64,000 bases of DNA, taken from assembly GCA_964035575.1 (NCBI GenBank), contig OZ037835.1, forward strand, positions 1,968,501 through 2,032,500, given 5' to 3'. Positions 30,498 through 39,668 of this stretch are shown in pieces. Below the pieces are notes generated by a model. That model ran no database searches, was not told the DNA's origin, and worked only from the letters and a program-made list of their open reading frames with translations. Each line of letters starts with the position of its first letter. The stretch's first letter is position 1. The translations under genes were made by a program, and so were the position numbers. This DNA is from Rhynchopus sp. YZ270_cl-10. Taxonomy: Eukaryota > Euglenozoa > Diplonemea > Diplonemida > Diplonemidae.

Positions 30498-30982
30498 GGA
30501 GGTACCCTAATATTCGCCCCTGGTTGCCCCAATTCGCGCCAATTCGCGTTTTGTACTTAGCCGTTTTTTCGCGAAAAAAAACGCGAATTGGCGCGAATTG
30601 GCGCGACACGATTAGGGTATGAAATTCGCGCCAATTAGCGTTTTTTTCCACAGGGGGGACCCTTTGGTCGTCGAAATTCCCCAGCCAAAATTGGTCACAA
30701 AATCGGCCGATTTTTCAAAAATCTCAAAAAAAAAAAAAATTTTTTTTTTTCACAAGTGTTTTTGAGGCCTGTTCACTACACCTGGGTACCCTTCTGGGAC
30801 CAAAAAGTCCAAAAAAGCAAGAATTGGGCTGTTTTGAGCCTCTAAAGTCAATTCCCCAGCCATTTTTTGTACCACCCCAGCCATTTTGTATGGGCCAGCG
30901 CCTTAGCGAAAAATCGAAAAATCTCAAAAAAAAAAAATTTTTTTTTTTTTTCACAAGTGCTTTTGAGGCCTGCTCACTACAC

Positions 30983-31696
30983 CCTAGGCACAGAGTCCGC
31001 GGAACACCCCCGTTCACCCCGTCCCGGACGGGGGTCAATTATTTTCCAAAAACCGACCCCCGTCCCAAACCCCCGTCCAGGGACGGGGGTTTTGGATTTT
31101 TTTTTGGGGGGGAGGAGGGGCCCATATTATGGGGAATTTTTTGAGATACCATCGAGCCGGACTCAATTGGTCAAACGTCGAAGGAAAAGGAAGCACGCAG
31201 CATGGCGAAAGGAAAAAAGTAGCGTACCGTGCGCCTGCGGCGCAAGCCTGCATCACACCATTCCCGTGACATTGTTTGCCTGTAAAAATGTACAATTTTA
31301 AGCGCATTTTTTTGAAATGTTGCGTACCGTGGCTTCGCTTGGAACCTTTGGGTGACATACCGCCGTTTCTTTTGTAAAAAAACTGAGGTTACTGATAATT
31401 CGTGCACCATGTGTGCCTGGTGCAAATATCAATAAAGTGCCGAACTCCGCCGTCGGATAACCGAGCAATTCTCACATTCCGCCGGAGGCCCCCAACTTGA
31501 GCTGGGGTGGGGACCCGGGCGCGCGAAGCGCGCCCGGGCTCGACCGAGTTTTGATCTTCTTCTTCCTGTGACTAGCTTGTCAGCGGACGGAGAAAGCTCG
31601 GGAGAGGTTTTTTTTTTTTTTGTTTTTTGGGCGGGACGGGGGTTGGAAGGGGGTGCATAATTAATTTTCGGGGGAGGTCCGCGGGCTCTGCCTAGG
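30983..31696. mobile_element. Nested 714-bp element with CCTAGGCA ends
   Basis: The ends CCTAGGCA...GAGTCCGCGGA and TCCGCGGGCTC...TGCCTAGG are imperfect inverted repeats of about 28 bases, flanked by CAC on both sides (30980-30982, 31697-31699). Comparing with the related segment at 30761 shows host sequence resuming at CCCTTCTGAGACC. Inside is a perfect 11-bp hairpin, CCCGGGCGCGC-GAA-GCGCGCCCGGG (31514-31538), and repeats of CCCCGTCC. Boundaries are less certain than for the hAT-like elements. Confidence 0.5.
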
Positions 31697-32041
31697 CACC
31701 CTTCTGAGACCAAAAAGTCAAAAAAAGCATGAATTGGGCTGTTTTGAGCATCTAGAGTTTATTCCCCAGCCATTTTCTGTACCACCAGTGCACTTTGTAT
31801 GGGCCAGCGCCTTGTCGAAAAATCGAAAAATCTCAAAAAAAAAAATTTTTTTTTCGGGAAAATTTCGACCACTGAGGTGGGTCTTTGGGCACCAAAAAAT
31901 GCAAAAAAAATGCAAAAATCGGGTGTTTTGACCATCTGTGGTTACACAAAACACACTTCTGTGTACAAGCCTACACCAATACAGTGGTAATACAAGGCGA
32001 TTTTTGACCAAAAAAAAAATTTTTTTTTCGCCCAAAATCGG

Positions 32042-32283
32042 GCGTGGTACGTCATAAAATGTATTCACAAAAAATCACAAGCAATCACAAACAAAAAATC
32101 TTATTCACACAAAATCACAAAAAATAAATCCTATTCGCAAAAAATCACAAACGATCACAAAAAATCACGAAAATCACAAAAAATCACAAGCAATCACAAA
32201 AAAAAAATCCTATTCACAAAAAATCAAAAAGAATGATTTTTGTGATTTTTTGTGATTTGTTGTGAATAGGATTTTTTTTTTTG

Positions 32284-32316
<33 letters not shown>

Positions 32317-32325
32317 GATTACCTA
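32042..32325. repeat. AAAATCACAA satellite with terminal foldback
   Basis: About 32060-32220 is a degenerate array of AAAAATCACAA and AATCCTATTCAC units. At 32205-32275 the array folds back: ATCCTATTCACAA pairs with TTGTGAATAGGAT. A run of about 30 T follows before the next insertion. Confidence 0.7.
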
Positions 32326-33083
32326 CAGGGCGTTCGCTATCGCCATCGTTTTTTCCTGATCGTGGCGAAATGCCAAAACCCCCGAAATTTTCGTTTTTTT
32401 ACTAGTGCTTAAAATAGGTCAAAAAAATTTTCCCGCCGGAGAGAAGTTAGTTCGTGGGGTGAATCCCTGGTACTGAATGGTCAAAAAAAATTTGCGATTT
32501 GCGCGTGATCCCTTCCCCAGCACAAGTGATATTACAGCTGAACTTTCCTGATACTAAAACCAGCAAAACGATGGAGAATTTCATCAATCCCCCCTCACTG
32601 AGGGTCTCTTTGTGTTGTTTAATCAAGCAGATGTACAAGAGAGAGGCATCTGTCATATGAGACTTCATCCTTATTTTGATTATTTTCAACTCTCTGCCAT
32701 TGAAGATAGAGTTGACACGAGCAGTGACACCTTCTATAACAGGGGGTACGGTACACCTTCAGCAGACTGCAGGATTGAGGAGCGAGCGGGAGTGCTGGGA
32801 AAACTTCCTCTCACGGCAGGCGGGTTTGCGGATGATTTTGAGTACAGTGGACACCCCCTCTGCGACCCCCCCTCCGGGGGGGTCGACAGGGTGGTGGGGA
32901 GAAATCTCTCTCTCTTTCCCCCCCCCCCCCCCCCCCTTTTTTTTATTTATTTATTTATTTATTTATTTATACAGGGTTTCGCCCCGGTGGGGCGAAGCCC
33001 TGGGGCGAAATAAAATGTCATTTTTTCAGGAACAGATTTTTTTAACGAAAAAAAATATTTTTCGCCCCGGGGCGAACGCCCTG
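32326..33083. mobile_element. hAT-like non-autonomous DNA transposon 2, nested
   Basis: Perfect 8-bp target duplication ATTACCTA at 32318-32325 and 33084-33091. Terminal inverted repeats CAGGGCGTTCGC / GCGAACGCCCTG, 12 bp, with the CAGGG start of hAT elements. 758 bp long. It holds a 19-C run (32918-32936), an ATTT microsatellite and a third CAGGG-type foldback (about 32972-33002). The frames inside do not resemble a transposase. Nested in the 3.2-kb element. Confidence 0.85.
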
Positions 33084-33724
33084 ATTACCTACATTGTAGG
33101 CGGATTTTTTGTATTTATTTTGTGTGATTTGTTGGCCCAAAAAATCCAAGGAAAACCTTCGATTGGGCAAATTATGAAAAAAATTTTCAAGTCAAATTTT
33201 CAACCAAAATACGGTCATTTTGTTCACACAGTGATTCTACGTCATGCTAGCTTCCTGTGCAGAACTCCAGCAATTCACCAATGCCGGCATCTATCTTTCC
33301 ATTATCGCCATTGCACTTCGGTCATTTTGTGCATACCCTGTGACTGTGGTGGCTAGAGAACACGCACATGCAGACCCGTTCCTTGCAATTTCCAGTGTTG
33401 TGTTTATCAATGCATGCATCCAGAGGACCTCTGGTTTACGAAATCGTAGGCACTCCTGTGCAAAAATGAAGTCGGTTTTTGACCCAAAATCGGGGTGGGT
33501 GGGCCATAATTTGCTCCAAATTTGGCCGAAAATTGGGATTTTTCTGAAAATTTTCATTGTGCCCAGCAAAAATCCTTGATTTTTTGAAGAATTTTCCAAA
33601 AAATATGCTATACCCCCTATGACTGGACCCAACTCCCCTCACCCTTTTTTTCCCCGAAAAAAGCCCCCAAAATGCCTACCATTTTTACCATTTTTACCAT
33701 TTTTGACCAATTTAGGGTACCTCC

Positions 33725-34355
33725 AGAGATTAAGTTCTTGGTTGAGCCAGGTGACGAGTTCTTGTGACGTCTCGTATGGGGGTCCTGCTTGAGTGAAGTT
33801 CTTGGTTGAGCTAGGTTAGAGATTAAGTTTCTTGTTGGAGCCTAGTGATGAGTTCTTGTGATCTCTCGTATGGATTGGTCTTGCTTGGGTGAGTTCTTGG
33901 TTGAGCTAGGTTAGAGATTAAGTTCTTGTTGGAGCCTAGTGATGAGTTCTCGGGATCTCTTGCATGACTTGAGTATTTTGCTCGATGGTTTTTCGTGGTT
34001 TTTCTGTGCCTTTTGCACTCTGTTTTGTTTCTTCTGCATCACATACACTGATGAGTTTTATACTTGGTAACCCTGCGTGAGTACAGTTCTTGGATGAGCC
34101 TGGTGAGAGATTAAGTTCTTGGTTGAGCCAGGTGACGAGTTCTTGTGACGTCTCGTATGGGGGTCCTGCTTGAGTGAAGTTCTTGGTTGAGCTAGGTTAG
34201 AGATTAAGTTTCTTGTTGGAGCCTAGTGATGAGTTCTTGTGATCTCTCGTATGGATTGGTCTTGCTTGGGTGAGTTCTTGGTTGAGCTAGGTTAGAGATT
34301 AAGTTCTTGTTGGAGCCTAGTGATGAGTTCTCGGGATCTCTTGCTTGACTTGAGT
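33725..34355. repeat. Tandem array of a 381-bp unit, right part
   Basis: Unit 33725-34105 and the following unit from 34106 are almost identical for some 235 bases, a period of 381 bp. Each unit carries several AGATTAAGTTCTTG and TTGAGCTAGGTTAG phrases and a CACTGATGAGTTTTATAC stretch. The array decays through about 34720. Confidence 0.8.
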
Positions 34356-34720
34356 ATTAGCGTCTCGGATGTTTTTTGATGCTCTCTCCCGGTGCTGTTT
34401 GCACTCTGTTTTGCCATTCTTTTTCGCTGCATGAAAGTCAAATGAGTCTGTACCTGTATTTAAGTTAAGATCCTGGTTGATCTCGTGGATTGGACAGAGC
34501 ACTTGTGGGCTCGCCTGTCCGGGGAAGAGAGCTGGTGGTCTCTCGTAGGACAGAGTGCGGGATACTCGGGTGTCCTTCGTGTTTCTTTCTCGGTGCCGTG
34601 TGCACCCTTCGCTCCCCTGGCTCCATGACTGTTAGTGTTGTTTTTTCTCTTACATAGTGCTCTTGTAGCCTTTAGTGGATTGAGTGCTGGATGCTTGCTA
34701 ACATCTCTTGTGGCTTTCTT

Positions 34721-35571
34721 ACGATTTTTTCTGCTACGCTCGTCGTAGCGCTTTCTTGTGACGCTTCTCTGTTCCCTCTCTGGAACATGTATACATGTTT
34801 CTATTTGCTCTGTCAGTACACAGCCTAGCGGCGTGTCTGCTCTTACGTATCTCTTGTTCTTTGTCATAAAGCAGAAAAATATGCAAAATGCAGCAAACTT
34901 TAAAAAACCCCTGCACCTGTGTTGTCATGGTTTCCCTTGTTTCGAGTGCGAAACGTTTCTCCATGTATTGCACGGGAAACAATATGACAAACAGGTGCAG
35001 GGTGGTTCCGTGCTTATCATAGAACCTGGCACCTTGTGTGTCTCCCAAAAACCAAAAAAGCGTTGTGTGTGTAGTTTTGAAGGAAGGAAAAATAAAATTT
35101 TATGCACAAAATCACTATTCTTCATCAAAAATCCCGCTGCATTTTTTACAATGTACCCTAATTTTTTTTCGCCTGCGGCGCCGCACGTAGCGCGCCCGGG
35201 TTTGGGACCCCTTCTTGAATTTCGAGGGGGCGGTTCACGTTACAGTGGGTCCAGAATCGTAGTTCAATTTAACCCCGCTAAGTAACTCGACCAAAACGTG
35301 TATCAGCCAAGAACTTGTCCATTTTTTTCAAAATGACCCCGTTACAGTGAGGGTAAAAGTTTGCGGAGATGCTCGGAAAACCCGAAAAAGGCCAAAAATC
35401 CCCCCAAAAGGGAAAAACGAGAACATGTTTCGGCAGGGGGGCAGCGTGTTCTCAGAAAAATCCAAAAATCACCTGAAATCCTTATAAAAAACCTGGTGCC
35501 CGATCCAAAAAAATGGAAAAAGCCCGGGTGCCCGCCCACCCCTGCAAAAATCGACTTGTACAGCCATTGCT
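34721..35571. other. Gene-poor sequence with a second dispersed repeat
   Basis: About 34985-35095 (AACAGGTGCAGGGTGG...TTGAAGGAAGGAAAAAT) recurs at 56470-56560 and 56690-56730. TTTCGAGTGCGAAACGTTTC at 34938 matches 60250. 35150-35195 repeats the GTACCCTAATTTTTTTTCGCCTGCGGCGCC motif seen in transposon 1. I see no gene. Confidence 0.45.
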
Positions 35572-35750
35572 TTGGTGTGGGCTTGTTCACACCGGGCAGA
35601 GTGCGAGTTATTCTCAGCAACACGGCCCCGCCCGGCCCCCCAGATTTTTCCCGTAAGAAAACTACCTGCGCGAACCAGGCTTTTTTTGTCCTCCCTCAAG
35701 TGCTCCCTCGAACCTGGCGGGAGGGAGGGAAATAGCTATTTACTGACGCA

Positions 35751-36256
35751 GTGGTGGGTTTGTACGTCCAATGATGTTCTCGTACCTGGAGAGTGGACCG
35801 AGTGCGAGGTATGTTTTTAACCCCCGGTTTTCATCACCCCCGCTCCCCCGTTTCGACATTGTCCCGCTCTGGATGTACGTCTCGTCTCCGGATGTAAATT
35901 GAAGCTATTTTTTCCCGCCCAAATTAGCGACTACCAAGATTTGTGCTCCTCTATCTATCTCTTGTTGGGTGTCCACCCCGGTACAGCCGGTCATGTACCA
36001 AGGTACACTGTTCACGAGAGGGTTTTGTATTTCAAGTCATTGACTCAACTTCTTTTTTTTTGTTAGTAACGTCACTTTTGTCCTCAATTTCTCTTAACAG
36101 GTACCCGAACCGACGACCCTTCATTGTGACAGCGAAGCAGTGCCGACGGACGAGCTGGTGCAAATATTTCAAAATCAGGTGGCGACCGAGACCACCCCAA
36201 TTATTATGAAACTCTTAGTCAGTCACTGCTATAGCCATTTAACCCAGGGAGCATAG
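35751..36256 (+). other. Possible two-exon gene remnant
   Basis: An open frame ending NDVLVPGEWTECE (35808) is followed by a GTATGT donor, and 292 bp later a TTCTCTTAACAG acceptor (ending 36100) leads into VPEPTTLHCDSEAVPTDELV in the same phase, stopping at 36254-36256. The donor and phase 0 match the introns of the His/Gln-rich gene. There is no recognisable domain and no clear start, so this may be a relic or coincidence. Confidence 0.25.
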
Positions 36257-37157
36257 CTAGTGCAAGAAATTCGACTTCGGGATCCGGAAAGTCTGTCCTC
36301 TGCTTGCGGAGGACTAGACACAAGAAAATATTGCGTTCCCCCAGAAACCAGTTTTTGTCACAGTAATTTTTGCCCAGGGCATGCTCTTGAAGCATGGCGG
36401 CTTGGTGTGAGAAGGGGCAGTGTGTTGTTTTGTTCTAGATTTCAACGGTTGTTAGAACGAGTCAAGTGGATGCTTATCTAAACACTGACTTTAGTACAGA
36501 CCCGAGAGATCACACATGACTTTGAGGAAAGAACAAAGCAATGCATCTGTACCCGCACGCCAGGTTGTAGTTACTTCAGAATTTTCTTAAGTTTGCGCGA
36601 AAGAGAGCGGGGGCAACTCCTTTGTGTCATAAGTCCGCTGTGCAGAACAAAGCTAGGAACCTTAAAACACTACCTGCGTGGTGGCTGAATTCACATCCCT
36701 TAGAATTACCAGAATTCAGCCTTTGTTGAAGTAACGTACATACTTGTATGTGCGTGTCACGCTTCTCCATCCTTAAATGGGTGCACTGCTTCACTGCAGC
36801 GGGTAAGCCTCTCTCGACTAGTGCAAACTTAAGAATTTTCTGCTGTAACTTACCAAAATCGATTTTCTTTCACCCCAAACACCCGCAACACCCCACCTGC
36901 TACTTCGGTAGCCTGTGTTGTTGGGAGTTGGTTCTCATGTTGATCCCCAGTGTTTTGCACTGCTTCTTCTGAGCCCAACGCTGTTTGGCCTGTCGACGTA
37001 ATAAATACGAAGACAGGGCGGCGGTGCCAACAATTTTCCGATGATGTAACGTTTATCTGATTGATTTATCGTTTGATATACCTTGTGTGCTACTTCATGC
37101 ACACCCAAGAAAGGTTATTGAACGGTACTTTCAAGCGATACTTCGTTATGTCATTGG
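36257..37157. other. Intergenic, nothing recognised
   Basis: Balanced base composition and no low-complexity arrays. The short frames of about 74 codons (36260-36481 and 36748-36972) have no family features. Unlike the flanking island it shares no module with the ankyrin intergenic DNA that I can see. Confidence 0.4.
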
Positions 37158-37295
37158 GGGTACCTGGGTACCTGGGTACCTGGGTACCTGGGTACCTGGG
37201 TACCTGGGTACCTGGGTACCTGGGTACCTGGGTACCTGGGTACCTGGGTACCTGGGTACCTGGGTACCTGGGTACCTGGGCACCTGGGTACCTGG
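37158..37295. repeat. GGTACCTG 8-bp tandem array
   Basis: About sixteen uninterrupted copies of GGTACCTG, with one C substitution near the end (GGCACCTG). Every unit contains the palindrome GGTACC. Confidence 0.92.
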
Positions 37296-37303
37296 TGCCT
37301 GTA

Positions 37304-37350
37304 TTTTGACAGGTGGTACCTGTCAAAATGACAGGTACCACCTGTCAAAA
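37304..37350. repeat. Perfect 22-bp hairpin next to the GGTACCTG array
   Basis: Arms 37304-37325 and 37329-37350 are exact reverse complements with an AAA loop; each arm contains GGTGGTACCTGTCA or its complement. A perfect 16-bp palindrome, ATTTTACTAGTAAAAT, follows at 37364-37379. GACAGGT/ACCTGTC occurs repeatedly, so it may be a binding site. Confidence 0.88.
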
Positions 37351-37387
37351 ATTTTCACCTGTCATTTTACTAGTAAAATCACCTGTC

Positions 37388-37780
37388 ATGGTCATAACTA
37401 GTCCGTCGTGCGTGCGTCCAGGGGACGCACCCGTGAAGGCACCTGAAGGAGCGGTTCCGATCTTCCAGTTTGCGATATGTGTGCTGCACCGGAAGACGAA
37501 GTGTGATGCCTGCTCGAAGAACGCCCAGGCAGACCTGATGCATTGCTGCTTTGCGCACCACTCCAACGACGACGGGTTACCGATCCGACACGAAGCATGC
37601 ACTAAGCATAGACTCTCGAGGTGCGGGAACTGTGTGCAAGAGAAGAGTACGCTGGAGCACTGCTGCCGCCGCCACCACGACACCTCGAAGGGGCGACAGA
37701 CGACGCTGGGAGGCTTCTTCAAGAAGAAGCAGACGAAGCAGAAGGATGGGCACAGCAGGGGCGGTGATGGACTTATGTAA
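37388..37780 (+). CDS. Small Cys/His-rich protein with C-terminal PIP-box
   Basis: 130 aa from ATG 37388; an upstream ATG (37328) lies in the hairpin and a CCAG acceptor-like site at 37421 makes an upstream exon possible, so the start is uncertain. Residues 31-58 and 71-97 are two copies of one motif: C-x2-H-R-x3-[K/R]-... more exactly C, H, then CxxC, then 8-9 residues, then HCCxxHH. Each offers nine potential zinc ligands. Residues 104-111, QTTLGGFF, fit the PCNA-interacting PIP-box (Q-x-x-L-x-x-F-F) exactly and are followed by a basic KKKQTKQK stretch. Inference: a DNA-replication or repair accessory factor recruited to PCNA. I do not recognise the zinc module. It sits at the edge of the transposon island. 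Confidence 0.68.
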   Translation: MVITSPSCVRPGDAPVKAPEGAVPIFQFAICVLHRKTKCDACSKNAQADLMHCCFAHHSNDDGLPIRHEACTKHRLSRCGNCVQEKSTLEHCCRRHHDTSKGRQTTLGGFFKKKQTKQKDGHSRGGDGLM

Positions 37781-37944
37781 CATCACCTCCACGATGTATT
37801 GTATCACCTATCTCGGATAGGGGTGCATGCATCGAAAACGGCCCCCCACAGACGTCTTGGAGGAGGCTGCCAGGAACGGCGACACGACTGCCGTGCGGGC
37901 GTTCCTTGAGAAGTTGAACCCAGACAGAAAGAAAGTGGCCTTCG

Positions 37945-39207
37945 ATGCTGCACGAGGCATGCAGAGGGAACCACGATGAATGCCTCACACTGCTTCTTCC
38001 GTATGTTGAGACAACGCAGATGGGCTTTGGGATCCTGCTGAGTGAGTGTGTCCACGCAGACCACGTTGCGTTCACGGAGGTCCTCTTGCAGCATTGGAAG
38101 TCCGCCTGCAACAACGTGGCGTTTGTCCCCGAAGATCCCACGCGCAGAGCAAAGAAGTCAGCGTATGACGCCTATATGGACTGTCCGGCCATGTGGTCAG
38201 ACCCTGCAGTGTGTCGTGTCTTGATTGATGCAGGGGCAGACTTACAGACAAAAAACGAGAAGCGACTTTCACCTCTGCACTATGCTTGCAAAAGAGCACC
38301 ACTTAACGTTGTGAAGATGTTGGTTGAAGCAGGTGCGGGAGTGCGTGCCACAAATGACGAAGACTGCACGTGTCTTCACATTCCGGCAGAATATGCAGAC
38401 ACCGAAATTGTGCGTTATCTTGTGGGCTTGCCAGATGTGGGACTAAATGACCGACAGGCGAACAACTACACTGCGTTGCACTTAGCAGTGGAGAGTGAGG
38501 ATACAGACGTAGTGCAGGTGCTGATTGATGCAGGTGCAGACCTCGACACACAGATCGACGACGGAAGTCCGCCTCTGGATGACGCTTCTGGACAACCTTC
38601 GCCTCTGCACTCTGCTTGCTACTTTGGAGAACTCGAAGTTGTGAAGATGTTTATCAGAGCAGGTGTGGGAGTGTGTGCCACACGCGACGGAGGGGACACG
38701 TGTCTTACAGTGGCGGCGTCGCAGGGACACACCGAGACTGTGCGCTACCTATTGTGCCTGCCAGAGGTGGATGTGAACCGACGGGCGAACAACTGCTCTG
38801 CGTTGCACTTAGCAGTTTTTGAGAAGTACGCAGAATTGGTGCAGGTGCTGAGTGAAGCAGGTGCAGACATCGACACACAGAACGACTACGGATGTTCACC
38901 TCTGCACTCTGCTTGTAGATCAGGAGCACTTGACTTTGTGAAGATTTTGGTCAGAGCAGGTGCGGGAGTGCGTGCCACAGACGACGAAGGATGCACGTGT
39001 CTTATGCTTGCGGCACGTTGTGGACACACCGAGACTGTTCGCTATCTTGTGGGGTTGCCAGAGCTGGATGTGAATCACCGAGATGCTGAGAACCACACTG
39101 CGTTGCACTTAGCGGTGATTCAGAACCACAAAGACGTTTTACAGTTGCTGATTGATGTGTTGTACTTGGAACTTGAGGCCGAAAAATCCCGTACCTCGCG
39201 AATGTGA
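37945..39207 (+). CDS. Ankyrin-repeat protein, family copy 8, N-terminus lost, tail II
   Basis: 420 aa from ATG 37945. Family similarity begins earlier, near 37848, but the nuclear-signal exon region and leader are missing, and a 2-base loss in GATGCTGCACGAG (usually GATGCTGCGCACGAG) puts the upstream part out of frame. Translation could start at this ATG, giving a protein without the bipartite signal. Hypervariable segment PEDPTRRAKKSAYDAYMDC is the longest. Three A-B-C units; the second A repeat carries an insertion (DDASGQPSPLHSAC). Tail II: LYLELEAEKSRTSRM, with no Gln run. Likely a truncated copy. Confidence 0.7.
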   Translation: MLHEACRGNHDECLTLLLPYVETTQMGFGILLSECVHADHVAFTEVLLQHWKSACNNVAFVPEDPTRRAKKSAYDAYMDCPAMWSDPAVCRVLIDAGADLQTKNEKRLSPLHYACKRAPLNVVKMLVEAGAGVRATNDEDCTCLHIPAEYADTEIVRYLVGLPDVGLNDRQANNYTALHLAVESEDTDVVQVLIDAGADLDTQIDDGSPPLDDASGQPSPLHSACYFGELEVVKMFIRAGVGVCATRDGGDTCLTVAASQGHTETVRYLLCLPEVDVNRRANNCSALHLAVFEKYAELVQVLSEAGADIDTQNDYGCSPLHSACRSGALDFVKILVRAGAGVRATDDEGCTCLMLAARCGHTETVRYLVGLPELDVNHRDAENHTALHLAVIQNHKDVLQLLIDVLYLELEAEKSRTSRM

Positions 39208-39668
39208 CCTCCCAGCTGTGTGTTAGCTGCGTTGGAGGTGGTGTGGTGTTTCAGTTGCAAGGTGGCACAGGACGAGAGGCTTTCATCTTACAAAGGATTC
39301 TTCTTCATCTGGACGACGTGCTTTAGTTCACTACGTTTGTGCCCCTCTTTAATCGGAAAGGCACGCTGAGGCGGTCTTCACTGCAGAATATGGAGTTGTG
39401 TATCAGATGCAATCAACAAAAGAGCAAACGACGAATTAAGACACAAGGCGTGGGTTGGTCCTTATACAGCTTCCCCACCCCCTCCCTGAAGCCCTTAAGT
39501 AACTTAAAATTTCCTTTCCCCCTCTCCCCCAGTAGACCCAAAACCCTGTTTGTAGAATACGGCAACCCCCTCCACGTGTACGTTTTTGTCATTGCGTTCT
39601 GCATATTTGTTCGAAGAAGCCGTCCACCAGCCAACACAACAGGCACAACAACAATACACAAACACACG
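39208..39668 (+). promoter_or_regulatory. Tail II 3' flank and leader P before ankyrin copy 9
   Basis: 39208 to about 39350 is the flank specific to tail II genes (GCTGCGTTGGAGGTGGTG, GACGAGAGGCTTTCATC), shared with 44490, 56040 and 59600. 39360-39460 (GCACGCTGAGGCGGTCTTCACTGC) recurs at 44910, 49405 and 62745. Leader P at 39468-39603 carries a small insertion (AAGTAACTTAAAATT). Confidence 0.55.

Larger units (their letters stand above)
30498..33724. mobile_element. 3.2-kb DNA element with GGAGGTACCCTAA ends
   Basis: It interrupts the tandem array: the uninterrupted unit reads GGTGAGAGATTAAG (34101 on), while here GGTGAGA precedes and AGAGATTAAG follows the insert. This gives a 3-bp duplication, AGA. 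The ends are perfect 13-bp inverted repeats GGAGGTACCCTAA / TTAGGGTACCTCC. Just inside the left end is a GC-rich hairpin built of CAATTCGCGCCAATTCGCG. Two tandem-like copies of a 250-bp segment (about 30710 and 31700) and two nested insertions make up the rest. No transposase is visible; superfamily undetermined, though 3-bp duplications occur in Harbinger and CACTA groups. Confidence 0.75.

Noticed and set aside
30498-30510. CCCTAA/TTAGGG in the element ends as an internal telomere tract
   Set aside because: Only a single hexamer occurs at each end and it is part of the terminal inverted repeat.
33725-34355. 381-bp array as a CRISPR or structural RNA locus
   Set aside because: Units have no unique spacers, contain degenerate internal phrases, and the genome is eukaryotic.
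37061-37309. Open frames across the GGTACCTG array
   Set aside because: An 8-bp repeat without stops is open in all frames; the predicted GYLGTWVP repeats are an artefact.
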